From: Gnetum montanum | Lineage: Eukaryota > Streptophyta > Gnetopsida > Gnetales > Gnetaceae | Reading direction: 5' to 3' | DNA length: 64,000 nt | NCBI GenBank assembly: GCA_015680685.1 | Contig: MNCI01027496.1 | Coordinates: forward strand, 214,140 to 278,139 | In this document: positions 11,026-22,081 of the stretch, in pieces | Layout: every line of letters begins with the position of its first letter | Position numbering within the stretch: position 1 is the first letter of the stretch | Made by a program: the position numbers and the translations under genes | Notes under the pieces: generated by a model | What the model was told of the DNA's origin: nothing | What the model saw: only the letters and a program-made list of their open reading frames with translations | Databases searched by the model: none

Positions 11026-12560
11026 ATTAACTATTTTTGATGATAGTCATGGGGGTGCCCTATATGATCCTTAGGCATTGAATTGAATCTTTTTATTTTC
11101 TTATTACTTTTTTACATTCTTTGATATCTTTTCATTCTTTTATACTTTTCCATTTCTTAATCATTTTATATTCTTTAATTTTTTTCAAATTATTTCTCTA
11201 TTTATCTATTTTTCTACAATTTTTGCTACTTGTTTGTACATATTTTTGTTGATTTTTCTAACAAAGTGCAAGGAATAAAGCAAGATGTAGTCCTGATAAG
11301 GTGAAGATTGCCCTGTATTATCAAATCATGAAGGACTAATTTCATATATAGTGAGACCACATCATCCATCCACTCATTTCCAATAATAAGAGATTCTTAC
11401 CATAGTCATAATGATATTATTTTCATAATAAAACTAAAAATAAACTTGTGATCATTATGCCTAGATAGTAGAGTGAAGAATTAACTAGGAATGAAAAGGG
11501 TGTGACATCAAGGGGACTTATGGATTCTATAGGACTATTGCTATGAGTTTTATCCTATTGTTAAGCACATATAATTCTCTTGAGTTCTAACAAAAATTGG
11601 AAGAAAAAGTACAATAAGTGTTGCCTTACCATGTTACTAGAAAGACATGTTACCCATACCTAAAGGTAGTCCTTTAGTAAGGTTGACATAGTAAAATAGA
11701 ATAAAAGCATAGAATAACATTTTTGGAGGTCCCACTAGAAAGACATGTTATCCATGCTTGAAGGTAGGTAGCTTCTCAAAAATCTAAAAAATAAAAAAAA
11801 AAGTATGCTATTAATAAACTCCTTCCTTGAACTACATTGCCAAGTGGTAATACTTCCTACAGTAGTGGTAGTCTTATGGTTAGGCTTGGAGATGATACAA
11901 TGCAATGTCACTAGAAAGTGGTATGGACTTGGTTTGAATCTTGGATGGAAAGGATAATGATTACTTTAACCACATATTACACATAAAGATTCATTATGCT
12001 TATGGTAAGATACTTCACATTCCAATTTTTGCAATCCCTCTACATCCCATTCTATCTCACTAGTATATTTAATCATAATTCTATGGTTTTGTATAATATA
12101 GTGTTATTTTCCAAATCTTGTGATATTAACATGTGTGTTTTACTAGATAAGTATGTTTTACGTTCAACTCCTTAAGTACCTACAAACACTTTTAGGTGTG
12201 GTTATACAAGGGTACTAAGGACTGAAGCTTGCTTTGGGGAGGACCCCACTTGTATAACTCTTGTATCTCATACCAAATGATCAATTCAACATCATCTTAT
12301 GCCTTAGAACACTTTAGTACTCAAAGTTTATTTCCCATAAGTTCTATAATCTATCCATATGTTAATAACCCTCAATCCATCTCGTATATATCCAATAAAC
12401 TTTCATTGCCCAAGATTTCTTATGAGTTTGGAATTTCAAATTTTTGAAATTCAAGCATCATCTATGATTCAAGACCCTTTAGATAATCTCTATACCTTCT
12501 AAATCATTCAATTGACTTAGTTTTCCTTGAAAAATCATCAAAAATACAAAATTTTTCAAA

Positions 12561-12640
12561 GGCAACATCATAACTATGATGTTATATGTCCTACGATGTC
12601 ACAGCTATGATGTCATTCATATAAAAATAGTATATATATG
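12561..12640 (+). promoter_or_regulatory. Internal U3-like array with TATA tract (E2)
   Basis: Repeated CATCATAACTATGATGTTAT and GATGTCACAGCTATGATGTCA-like palindromes are followed by TATATATA at 12632-12639. The GATGTCA-5 bp-ATGATGTCA arrangement recurs with the same spacing in the minus-oriented solo LTR at about 16475-16500. The LTR of E2 itself is not in the window. The promoter role is inferred. Confidence 0.5.
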
Positions 12641-12797
12641 CATGGGAGTTAGAAAATTTTTCATTTTGCCATTTCATAGCAGGAGGAGTTTTTGTAGTTT
12701 TTCTAAGCTTTGGCAATCAAACTTCCTGATGTCATAAGTTCCTCACTGCAACTTTGATTTGAGAAATGCTTAAATCCTATTAATCCTAGAGTGCTCA

Positions 12798-12840
12798 ACT
12801 TAGTTGGTAGGGGTTTGGGAAGGGGGGTGGGGGTGTTTGT
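12798..12840 (+). other. G-rich polypurine-like tract before the 3' ORF (E2)
   Basis: Starts CTTAGTTGGTAGGGG and continues with runs of 3, 6 and 5 G. Same relative place as 2139-2158 in E1. Several G runs within 40 bases also make a G-quadruplex possible. Confidence 0.5.
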
Positions 12841-13236
12841 TGCGGGGTGGGGGATGTGTGTCTATTGCATGCACATAAGGATAATTGAGCCAAAATTTTC
12901 TAATGCTTAGAAGATAATATAAAGGGTAAGTATAGGAATATAATAAGAATATTATAACTAACCAATAAAATTTAAGCCAAAAGACTTAACTCATTCTCAT
13001 AACTAACCATACCAACCATCTAAGGACATGGTAAATGAGGAAATAATAATTTTGGAAGGTCATAATGATCAAGGATATAATAATTAGGGGTTCCTTTTTG
13101 AAGTTTCTCTAACTTTACAATCATGATAAAGATCATAACTAATAAAAAGGATAAGAATTTGATCAATCTAGGAGTATGAAAAATTATTAGGAACAAAATT
13201 GAATACATTGATAATCTTAAATCCTAATGATTGTAA

Positions 13237-15555
13237 ATGGCTCCAAAGAGACTTGCAGCAAAATGACCTTCATAGCATGGTAGCAAAAGACTAAGAGGCT
13301 GCAGGAGATCCCAAGTAGGAAAACAAACTCCATAGGCTGAGTATGTAGAGTAGGAGGCTCAATCATTTGGCATTCATTAACATACCCCTACTATTGAACA
13401 CTCAACACAAGCAGAAGTAGAGGCACCACTTGCACCTAGATAGGGACTATGTCTTACATTGTCTGATGAATGCCTCTAGGTCATTCAGGAAAAATCCATA
13501 ATATCTATGGTAATTATGGAGCTAAACTTTGGCCCATTCATGGTATTTTCTTTGGAAGTTATAAAGATACAACTTCAAGCATCTCTTCTATGGCCAACCT
13601 TATCCAATAATGTTGAAGGGTACATAGGAAAATTTTACCAATTCTAGTAAAATAAACAAGATGATTCCATAGTGAAGATTGAAAGGGTCTTAGTACCATA
13701 TTCAGTTGAGGTAATAACAAAGGCCTTGAACATCCCAAATGCTAGACCCAATGTTGCACAAAGTTTTACAAGATCCAAAACTAATGCGAAGAAGTTGTGG
13801 CTACAAAGAGCCTATGAGAAAGAAGATAAAGATTATAGTGAGCTCACAACAGAGGAAAAGATTTATTTTAAAATTGGGACCTACCACTTGTTTTCAATGA
13901 AGAGGCTCAATCAGATCTCCACATATGCAGCTAGAGGAAGTGCCATATTAATGGAAATACTTAATATCATCACCCACTTTCTCTTCTTGGAGATCCAAAG
14001 TTGGTTTGAAGAAAATAAGGCAAGGAATTTCCTTGCCTTATCAAGAAGCCATGCAAGTGAGGATACTAGGCTATATCAATGATGTCCCATGAAAGGCTGA
14101 GAATGCATTCTACACTGAAATGTTAAAGCTAGTGCTGTCAAAGAAAGATTAGCTAGAGAAGCTAGTAGGCACTAAGGGTGCTTCAAGATCTACACCAATC
14201 AGTAACATTCTAGCTACTGGACAAATATAGTAAGAAGGACCCAGCAGTTAACCACCTATAGGTGATAGACCTAAATAGCAAGTACCACTACTGCCATAAG
14301 ATTATAGATCCTCAATGAGCTATCTACACTAGATCACAGAGACTATTAGCTGAGTAGCAAGGAGGGGCTCAACTTTGTATAAAGCTAGAGAAATATTCAT
14401 AAGGCCTATGGTTTCCACAAACCTTACTAGTGGGAAGGTATCATTCGAGGTAGGATGAGAGGAGGACTAGGCATAATAGATCTTGAGGAATGTTGCATCC
14501 TTCCAAGTTATGCCCAAAACTAGTAAAAGTTCCACAGTTATGGTCATGCAATGCCAAGATGCAGTAGGAGCCATAGAAGTCATAATTAATCACATCAAGA
14601 AGTCATTAAATATTCTTGTTGTATTGTTGGTAGATATTGCTATAACCAGAGATGCTCAAATTCTAGTTGGTACATCCATGACACTTGTAGAACATGAGGA
14701 TGTACTTGATAGACTATTGCAAATAGACCAAGTCATGCAAAATATTTTTGATATTACCAATGATATCACTGCAATGTAGTTTGATCTAATAGCCACTACT
14801 CTTGGGATGAAAATAAGAAACTTGTTGTTGAGAACACAAGGTTGACTGATATTGAGAAGTAGAAGAATGTTCTTAATAAAAGCATCCATTAGTTGAGAGA
14901 ACAATTCATTTGATTCAATTAAGATAGGAACATATTAGCATATGAAAACAAGATCCTTTCAATGGAGGAAGTATGTGCCATTTAACAAAAGTCAACTATT
15001 AAGATAAGTGCATGGTAAAACAAGGTCAAGAATCACAAGAAGTTTAGGGAACATTTTAGGAACCAAGTGGGGATGTATAAATAGATAAATGAAAAGGAGG
15101 CTTAATTTAATAGCTACTCAAATAGCACACTGGCAACGCATCTTGGATAGCCTAGCCCACATTCATTAGGTCAAGATAAAGAACAAAAACCTATAGATTG
15201 AAGACCTAACAAAATACATGGGGTTAGCTAACCTCTAGTATCCTAACTTGGCCATGTTAACAGTAGGACGACATTGGAATGAACTTGAGCAATAGGTAGT
15301 AGCCATATATGCCATGTATGAAAAGGAGTTTGCTAATCAAAAAGATGCTTTGCAAAAACTACATGTTGTAAACTTCAAGCTTGAAATTGTTAAGGCTAGC
15401 TACTAAGGACAGAAGGATGTTTTTGAAAACCTGACATGTTAGATGATAGACTATAAGGAATTAAGAAAGTTGGCTAGGGCTTTTAAAGAAGAATGACGAT
15501 AGTTTATGACATGATACGTTAAAGCCAATAAAATTTTCCCACAACTATCCATGGG
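13237..15555 (+). pseudogene. 3' ORF of E2
   Basis: ATG at 13237 follows GATTGTAA, the context shared with E4 and E7, and is in frame with the long open stretch 13672-14082. The N-terminal domain gives ELNFGPF near 13520. The following part, conserved with E1, reads EEKIYFKIGTYHLF and GSAILMEILN. The middle domain (14483-14779) aligns with E1 3741-3965, including TPVEHEDVLDRLLQI-like sequence. The coiled-coil tail is Lys/Glu/Asn-rich and broken by stops. Homology ends at YVKANKIFPQL near 15540, so the last 80 or so codons, the polypurine tract and the LTR are missing. No membrane segment seen. Confidence 0.6.
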
Positions 15556-15702
15556 TATGTCCTCCTCTAAGCCTCTTTTCCTTCCCTTGCAAGAGACCTT
15601 TAATCTTAGGCATTTCCTTTGGAATCATTTGCAATTACAAAAGGATCAATGTTAGTTTTGGTAATTTTTTTCCTTGATGATTAACCCTTTTTAGATCCTT
15701 GG
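15556..15702. other. Unassigned junction between E2 and the solo LTR
   Basis: 147 bp with no recognised match to the neighbouring elements. It ends CCTTGG just before the LTR. Confidence 0.4.
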
Positions 15703-16614
15703 TGATGAGCGACGAGGTATTGCTACACCCAACCATATGAATCACAAGCGTTCACACATGATCTAGTCGAATTCCATCGATGGGACTAGTTGTGACATCT
15801 AGATCACTATGCCTTGATTGTAGTTTGCTATCTTCCCACTTGGACTAGTGGTAGCTTTGTCATGTATGGTTTAGTCCAAAGTGAGGCATATGATTTTTAT
15901 TATTTTATATTTTATTGTTCTACGATTAACAATAGCTTGAAACGTAATTTATAATCAATTCAACTAATCTAATTGCTAATTAATAATCAACTACCCTAAC
16001 ATAAGTATCTGATCCCACTTCCCATGCACATCCTAAACACATATAACATTATTGGGTTATCAAACGTTAAGCATTATTGGGATTACCAAGAGTCATACAC
16101 ATGCTTGAAGTGATCATACTAATTAATTAACATGCATGAAAATGTAAGTATTAACTAAGTACATGAAAAGTAAATCGAATCTATGTTAAAGTGCTACAAT
16201 GAATAAGAATCAATCTTGATCTTATCGCCATTTATGGAATATGTCCAAGTACATTACCAGTCAAATAAGACTTCATACAACTGACTTAGATCCACGCTAT
16301 GGGCACTCACTGACTGTTCTATAAGATTATGGAATAAAACTATAAGAATTCGGCTATTCTATTGACAACACTATGAAAAACTAATACAAAAATTACTCAA
16401 ATTAGGAGCCCATGTGTTATATTTATAGGCCAATGTATACCCCATGACGTTGGATACCCAATGTCACATCAAGACCTTGACATCATGTACCTGACATCGC
16501 AACTTTGACATTGCATACCTGATGTCAAAGTAGACATAAAATAGCAATTCATCAAATGTCAAGACTTTGATTTTAAGTCTCTAATGTCAAGGCCAGGAAA
16601 ATCATGACTCATCA
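15703..16614 (-). repeat. Solo LTR, minus orientation
   Basis: 912 bp, starting TGATGAGCGACGAGG and ending GACTCATCA on the plus strand, that is, an LTR in reverse. The minus-strand TATA appears as ATTTATAGG near 16421. The U3 array (16441-16540) is built of TGACATC/GATGTCA units. The flanks are CTTGG (15698-15702) and CTTAG (16615-16619), a 5-bp duplication with one mismatch. No polypurine tract or primer site adjoins it. This fits a solo LTR left by recombination between two LTRs; a severely truncated element is the alternative. Confidence 0.65.
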
Positions 16615-18200
16615 CTTAGTTATCTAAAACTTAGAAAAAATTTAGCATTTAAAATACTGCTCCCAAGGCTATGACATAATTGAAATCATCAAGTTGTTCA
16701 TGTTAGTTTGATTATTATTACTATTAGTTACCATAATGTTCAAAATAGGATGTTAGAAAAATTTCAAATATTACATCCTTAACCCCTATGATGAATGATC
16801 TTAACTCCAGAAGCTCACAAGTTTTCGAATAACTAAAACTAAAGGTCTAGTTTACAAGATGACTAAGATATATTGAATTTGAAGGATAGTTCAATATAGA
16901 AGTATAAAAATTAATTAAAATTGATGAGAAGTAGGCTCAAAATCATGCATAAATTTACAGAAGCTTTTCATGATGTTCTTAAAGATGTGAGGTTTGATTC
17001 AAAGTTATGATCAACAATAGTCATGTAAGTGGGTCCTCCCCAAAGTAGGCTCTTCCCATAATGTCCTTGCATAACCATTAGAAGTTAAATGTTGATCATG
17101 CCTTTGTTTTAAATAACACACAATTGCCTTGGCTAGAACTTTGCACTATATTATACAAAACCATTAGGCTCATAATTGCATGTAGTAGTGAGATGAATAA
17201 TGGGATGAGAAGGGATTACAGAGATTGAGATGTAAGGTATTGAACCATGTTCACAATAGGTTCTTATGATAATTGTGATTAATATGATTATCATACCTAT
17301 CTATCCAATTTTCACACCAAGTCCATACTATTAACAGTGGCCTCGCATTGATGTGTCCCTTCTTGTCAACCATCATGAGCTCACAACAACCACAGTGAAT
17401 AAGCATTACTCCAAAAAGAGAAGAAAAGAGAAGAAGGAAGGAAGGGTCTTAGTTAGACAAGTGCCTTCATATATGTGTAACATGTTTTTTTAGCCCCATA
17501 AATAATGCTTATAGCCCATTATTGTGTCTAAGGGATGTGCTTTAAATTCTTGTATTTTTTGTTGTTTTTCTCCATCTTTTTTTTTGTTTTTTTTTTGAAT
17601 ATCATTGGAACCAAACCATGCAAAGACATGCTTCTTGTTTATTGGTTGATGATTAGGAGTGATGGTATGTTCCTAGAGGAGTCATATACCACAAGAAGAA
17701 AGTCAAGAAGAAAACCCAAAAAATCCCCTTAAAGGTCACATCCTTTGCCATTCCCACTTGCTCTTTCCCTCTTCTTCAAGGTACAACGATTAGTAGTTAA
17801 TTTTATTTTTGTGTGTGAAGAACCATATTTTTTTCTTGATGAAGACCTTTTATTTAGAGAAATTGGTGGGATGGATGATGTGGTCTCACTACATTACATA
17901 ATTATTTACACAATTATCTTAATAGCATAGGAAAAAGATCCAACACATAGCGTTGACTTCTGTATCATGATTGGAAATATCATTATTAACAAAAGTCGTA
18001 GTAATCATTAATAAAATATAAAGGAAATGACTTAAGAAAATAGAAAACTATAAAGAAAAAATTAAAAAAAACGAAAAACATATTAAGAATTGGAAAATCT
18101 TGAAGATATTGAAAAATGCTAAAAAATTTTAAAATAAAAAGTAAAAATACACTTATCAGTTCTTGATTCAAGATGGGTCATCTTCCCCATGACTGAAATC
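16615..18200 (-). other. Untranslated region of E3
   Basis: Contains, in reverse complement, the conserved blocks GGGTCCTCCCCAAAGTAGGC (17027-17046), GGAACCAAACCATGCAAAGA (about 17609) and CCCCTTAAAGGTCACATCC (17726). It opens on the right with CTTCCCCATGACTGAAAT (about 18191), the reverse of a polypurine-like motif. No frame seen. An A-rich stretch lies at 18030-18150. Confidence 0.6.
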
Positions 18201-18770
18201 ATGGGTGAGCATTTGGAAAATGGAATTCACATTCCCTTAGTTATACACCATAAGTTTTCCATTTATCATTGTTAATAATTTTATTTTTCTCTTGTTAGCA
18301 TATTTAACATTAATGATAATTAGGTTTTGATCATTTCAAGACATATATTCAATTGGACTAGAAGGTGTTATCTTTTTAGATGGTCCAAATATGTTTACTT
18401 TTTGATTTTCTAGTTTGGTTCTTGGGTCTCTATGTTTAATAATTTCTTTTGGTGTATAGTTAGAGTGTAAGATGTCCTTTTCTAAGTTTTCTATTTGGTT
18501 CATTTTCTTAGGCCTAGAACTAATAAGTAAGTTGGATGTTTCCCTGCATCTTTTGAAAAATTTGGTATTTTCATTTTTTAACCACTAGGTGTCTTTTGAT
18601 TTAGTGCCTATTATGTAAACATAGTTTTGTAAACACACTTGTTCTTCAAGTTTGTTGTGGATTGGTATAGGGATCATGTTATCACTTTAAGCTTTTAGCT
18701 CATAACTGTACCCTTTATCATTATTAGTAATGCATGGAATTTTTTGTCTCTCTATAGTAGTAGGTTAATC
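18201..18770 (-). pseudogene. Protease-linker remnant of E3
   Basis: The minus strand near 18580-18680 aligns with E5 58830-58910, the linker after protease (the CxxEVNIQKCLYV and QQENTQWLT region). The catalytic DSG motif is not found, so the protease core seems deleted or too decayed to read. As in E5, this linker runs into the UTR with no RT. Confidence 0.45.
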
Positions 18771-20930
18771 TTTTATGTTTTGTGTTGGAGTGATGATGGT
18801 TGTTGGCTTTTGCATAGGATTAGAAGACATTATTTTTGTGAGGATGGGGTTTGTACTAGATTGTACTTGTGCTAGTTCTGATAAGCTAGTAGGTCTACTC
18901 ATTCGATTCACATGTGTGGGAACTATCCTAGAGAAAGGAAGTTTTTGAGACTTTTGCTAGGATTTATAAATAATATTATCCCTCTGTATGTTCACAGCAC
19001 AAGTTGTACTTTTTTGTTAAGGTTGGAGCGTCAATCCTTCTTACATTATTGGTGGTGACATATGTTGGAGGTAAGTATGAGAGTATTGAGGATGTGATAG
19101 ATAATAAGAGGCAAAAGATGGTGATCCAATAGGAGATGTTGTGGGTTGATGATATTCAAGAGAGTAGCAACAATGATTTTAGGTAGAGGAAGTAGAACCA
19201 TTTAGAGAAATAGTTTGTTGAACATAGTATTCATAAGAGTCTGACTAGTGATAGGGGTATTGATGGTTTATTGATGGCATCTCCCATTACTATGGGCTTT
19301 TCCACTGTGGTTGATAAGAGCCTTAAGGTTGATAAGAAGTCCTACTGGGATAGTACTATTGGTTGTAGGACTGTTTATAATTTCTTTATGGATACGGAAA
19401 CCTCCTAGGCATTTACTTTTCCACAAACTTGGAATTTAAATCAAAAGCCCCAGACTCTTGTAGCTGTAACATAACTAGGAAATAGCCCTTTTAATGTTTG
19501 TATTGACAAATTTCACATCCATCTTCCTCCTCTAAATCTAAGTTTGTAACCTCTTCTACTATAGCTATTTTTCCTTTTTGCTAATAAGTGTCCTTACCTA
19601 TTTCCTTGTTTTTTTTTCTTTTCTTGTTTTGATCACTTAATCCTATTTGCTTTACCTTCTCTGCTATGATTTTCAAGTTGCTTGTAACTTTTCATTCATC
19701 AACTCCCATATCTTATCTACCCTTGCTTTAGTTTCCATGATAGACTCTTGTATTGGCAAGGTATTTTGTGAAATCAACTCATCAAGAGCTACCTCTTTTT
19801 CTTGATCATAAATATGAACCTTCCTTTTGTGAAAAGTTGGATCCCAGTTATATTCCTCTATGCTTTCTCTTTTTCATAGCTCTCCTTCTTTTGTCACTTG
19901 TTTAATTAGTCTTTGTATTCGATGAACTCTTAGTTTTGATAATCTTCCTTGGGCATAGATCCTAAGGGTCTCCCTTTGAGAAAATTCATGGCTTGGGCAT
20001 CTATGCAGTAGAGAATAGTATCTACCCAAGGCTGCATCAAGGGATTCATGGTTTTCTTGCTTTCATCCTTGGATCTATTTTCTTAGATTAGACACTCGAA
20101 TAGGTTTGATATTTTTCATTAAAGAGCTCAAGAATTGTGGACCACTCATGGATTAAATTTGGTTCTGATGATCTATACCAACCTTTAGCTTCTTCTATTA
20201 GTATCCTAGAAAAGAGCTTAAGCTTTTGTCACTTACGTTAAATGTTTTGTAAGGTGTAGGCATCATGGAAAGCTTGTAAATAATGTTGTGGATCAGAATT
20301 ATAGCATCCCTTAAATTTAGGAATGTTATTCATATCAAGCCTTTTGATGTGGCTATCCCTTTGATGCATATGGGGTATTCAAACTACCTCCCTGATTTGT
20401 ATCATGCTCATAGTAGCTAACAAGGGTTCATCATTAGTACACATGTCATGGTAATAATCTCTATTTCTATTTGTCTCATTATGATGATCTTGTCTATGCT
20501 CACTTTGATGTCTTTCATCTTGTGTTTGACCTTGATTTCTATCTTCATCCTCATCCCTTAGTGTATCTCTATCTCCATACCTATGTTTATCTTCATCAAA
20601 ACTAGACATTGAAGATGAAGAGGAAGATGAAAAACTAGGAGAGTCACCATGGCTCCTATATCTTTTCCTATGGTTCCTTGATTTATCTCTTCTAGGCTTG
20701 GAGGAGGTCGTAGGCCTTGAGGTCCTTCTTATTCCAAGACTTACTCCATATCCTCTAGGATTTTCTCCATCAGTTGAACATAGTCTTTGAATGTCATAAT
20801 GGTCTAAATGAGTATATGAGTCTCCTGCTCATAGTGGTTCACTCCAATTCTCTTCAATATAGATCCTATAATTTCTCCGACTAGTGTCCTCATCATGTGA
20901 TGGATTATTAACCCTATGTGAAGAATACAT
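18771..20930 (-). pseudogene. gag: gag of E3
   Basis: The start ATG at 20930 (minus) gives MYSSHRVNN and lies about 107 nt after the primer-binding site, similar to E4 and E5 (about 146 nt after the LTR). The N-terminal third is rich in Arg, Ser, Asp and His, including a run of consecutive Ser before MSSFDEDKHRYGD (20609). The NEPLLAT-like segment and the capsid-like region follow to about 19900; the YxSLLHRCPSHG equivalent lies near 20000. The zinc knuckle near 19476-19515 reads CEICQYKH, then stop, KGYF, so its last Cys is lost. The tail reaches about 18771. Stops are frequent. Confidence 0.6.
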
Positions 20931-21036
20931 GTTTTTAATTAATAAGGTGTGTTAAAATATTAATATTTTTTAAAAGATAAGTCATTAATGCTTTTACACT
21001 GATCATTTGTAATATATCAAATATAGATCACTAGCA

Positions 21037-21056
21037 CCATTCCCTAGTAACGATGC
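21037..21056 (-). other. Primer-binding site of E3, split by E4
   Basis: On the minus strand the site reads TTGGCATT (34228-34221), then, after the E4 insertion, GCATC and GTTACTAGGGAATGG (21056-21037). Joined without the duplicated 5 bp it resembles the tRNA-Asp type site TGGCGCCGTTGCCGGGGA used by Athila elements, with transitions. Confidence 0.6.
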
Positions 21057-21936
21057 TGATGAAGTGTCATTAAGTCAATGCGTCAACTGGGCTGCGTTGA
21101 TGCGGGCCCGTCGACATAGCCTCCCTGTGTTGACGTGGCCCCATTTACGCAGCTGCCTATCCCAGCCTATAAATAAGAGGGCCTTCCACCTCATTTAGGC
21201 ACCTTTTGAGTAGTTGTAGTGAAGCTCTTGTAGTTTGTTCCTGCAAGAGATAGAATATTTTCCAAGTGCCCGCAGTAGGTGTAAGAAAAGTGCAGCTCTT
21301 TATTCAAGCATTGATGTATCTGAGCCCATTGACGTGACAAAAATAAAGACAAACTATTCAAGCATTCCTTGCAGCATTTGGACTTAGCTATTTTATGCAT
21401 TCAATAATTTAATATGTTTATGCTTTATTAGTTACTTGCTAATTACTTAAGTTTTTCTTATCATGATTTCAATCGCTATTATTCATTCATAGTTCTTAAA
21501 GGCCATAAGTACAACCATCTCGAACGTAACTCAAACACTTGGTAAATCCAGTGATGCTTAATGTATGGTAATCTAGAAGTGTTAGGAGATGCTTAGAACG
21601 TGCTCAGAAGATGGGACTGGATACTTATGTTAGGAGTAGTTAAGAATTAGATTAAGATAATCTTAGATTAATTAATATTATAGCCTTACTTTCCAAGATA
21701 ATTAGCCGCCGAAAAGATAATTAAAAAGCTATAAAAATCATTAGCCTCAGTCTCACTTAACCATTGTAAATAGAACCTCACAAGTGAGATTAGGATGACA
21801 ATGACCATTCTAACCCAAGGTTTCATTGGTTAGAGTCTGGTGTATGTTAAGTGCTTACAGTCTGTGGATATCGACCAAGTCGCGTGAACGCTCGTGATTC
21901 GTATGGTTGGGCGTAGGGGTACCTAGCTGCTCATCA
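21057..21936 (+). repeat. 5' LTR of E4
   Basis: 880 bp, TGATGAAGTGTCATT to GCTGCTCATCA. The U3 array at 21075-21150 is made of GTCAAC/GTTGAC and GTCGAC type palindromes. TATAAATA lies at 21168-21175, followed by AGAGGG. Closely similar to 33325-34220. Confidence 0.85.
21066..21181 (+). promoter_or_regulatory. U3 promoter of the E4 LTR
   Basis: Palindromic GCGTCAAC, GCGTTGATGC, CGTCGAC and GTTGACG units precede the TATA box at 21168. The matching array in the 3' LTR (33335-33440) has diverged, with GCATATACGCAGC. Confidence 0.6.
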
Positions 21937-21937
21937 T

Positions 21938-21958
21938 TAGCACCATTACCAAGGACTG
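21938..21958 (+). other. Primer-binding site of E4
   Basis: TAGCACCATTACCAAGGACT starts 1-2 bp after the LTR. It matches the tRNA-Asp type site TGGCGCCGTTGCCGGGGA with several C-to-T and G-to-A changes. Confidence 0.55.
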
Positions 21959-22081
21959 TTAGTCTTACATGCATCATCTAAACTTAGTGAAATTATCATT
22001 CAAGTTGTTGGAACGGACCTAGGATAGAAACATTTACGCATGCTAGGCGAATTAAAGTAAATAGTAAGGTACATCGATTAC

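Larger units (their letters stand above)
11026..13236 (+). other. Untranslated region of E2
   Basis: It opens with ATAGTCATGGGGGTGCCC at 11043 (polypurine-like) and has no credible frame. T-rich tracts run at 11090-11260. A block near 11660-11760 is tandemly repeated (CTAGAAAGACATGTTA twice). The conserved block around 12230-12250 reads CTTTGGGGAGGACCCCACTT. A U3-like array follows at 12561-12640 and a G-rich tract at 12798-12840. Confidence 0.6.
6304..15555 (+). mobile_element. E2: Athila-like element, 5' end missing, RT/RNase H deleted
   Basis: Plus-strand order: gag, protease, RT start fused to integrase, UTR, 3' ORF. The left side is cut by the E1 LTR at 6303. The right side loses homology at about 15555, before any polypurine tract or LTR. 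An LTR fragment (about 7995-8432) interrupts gag. Stop codons are dense, so this is among the older elements in the window. Confidence 0.75.
16615..21056 (-). mobile_element. E3: minus-strand element, internal part
   Basis: Read on the minus strand from 21056 leftwards: primer-binding site, gag, protease-linker remnant, UTR. No RT, RNase H or integrase is found. Its 5' LTR continues at 34229 because E4 inserted in the primer-binding site. The 3' ORF and 3' LTR are not found; the left side ends at the solo LTR. Confidence 0.65.
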
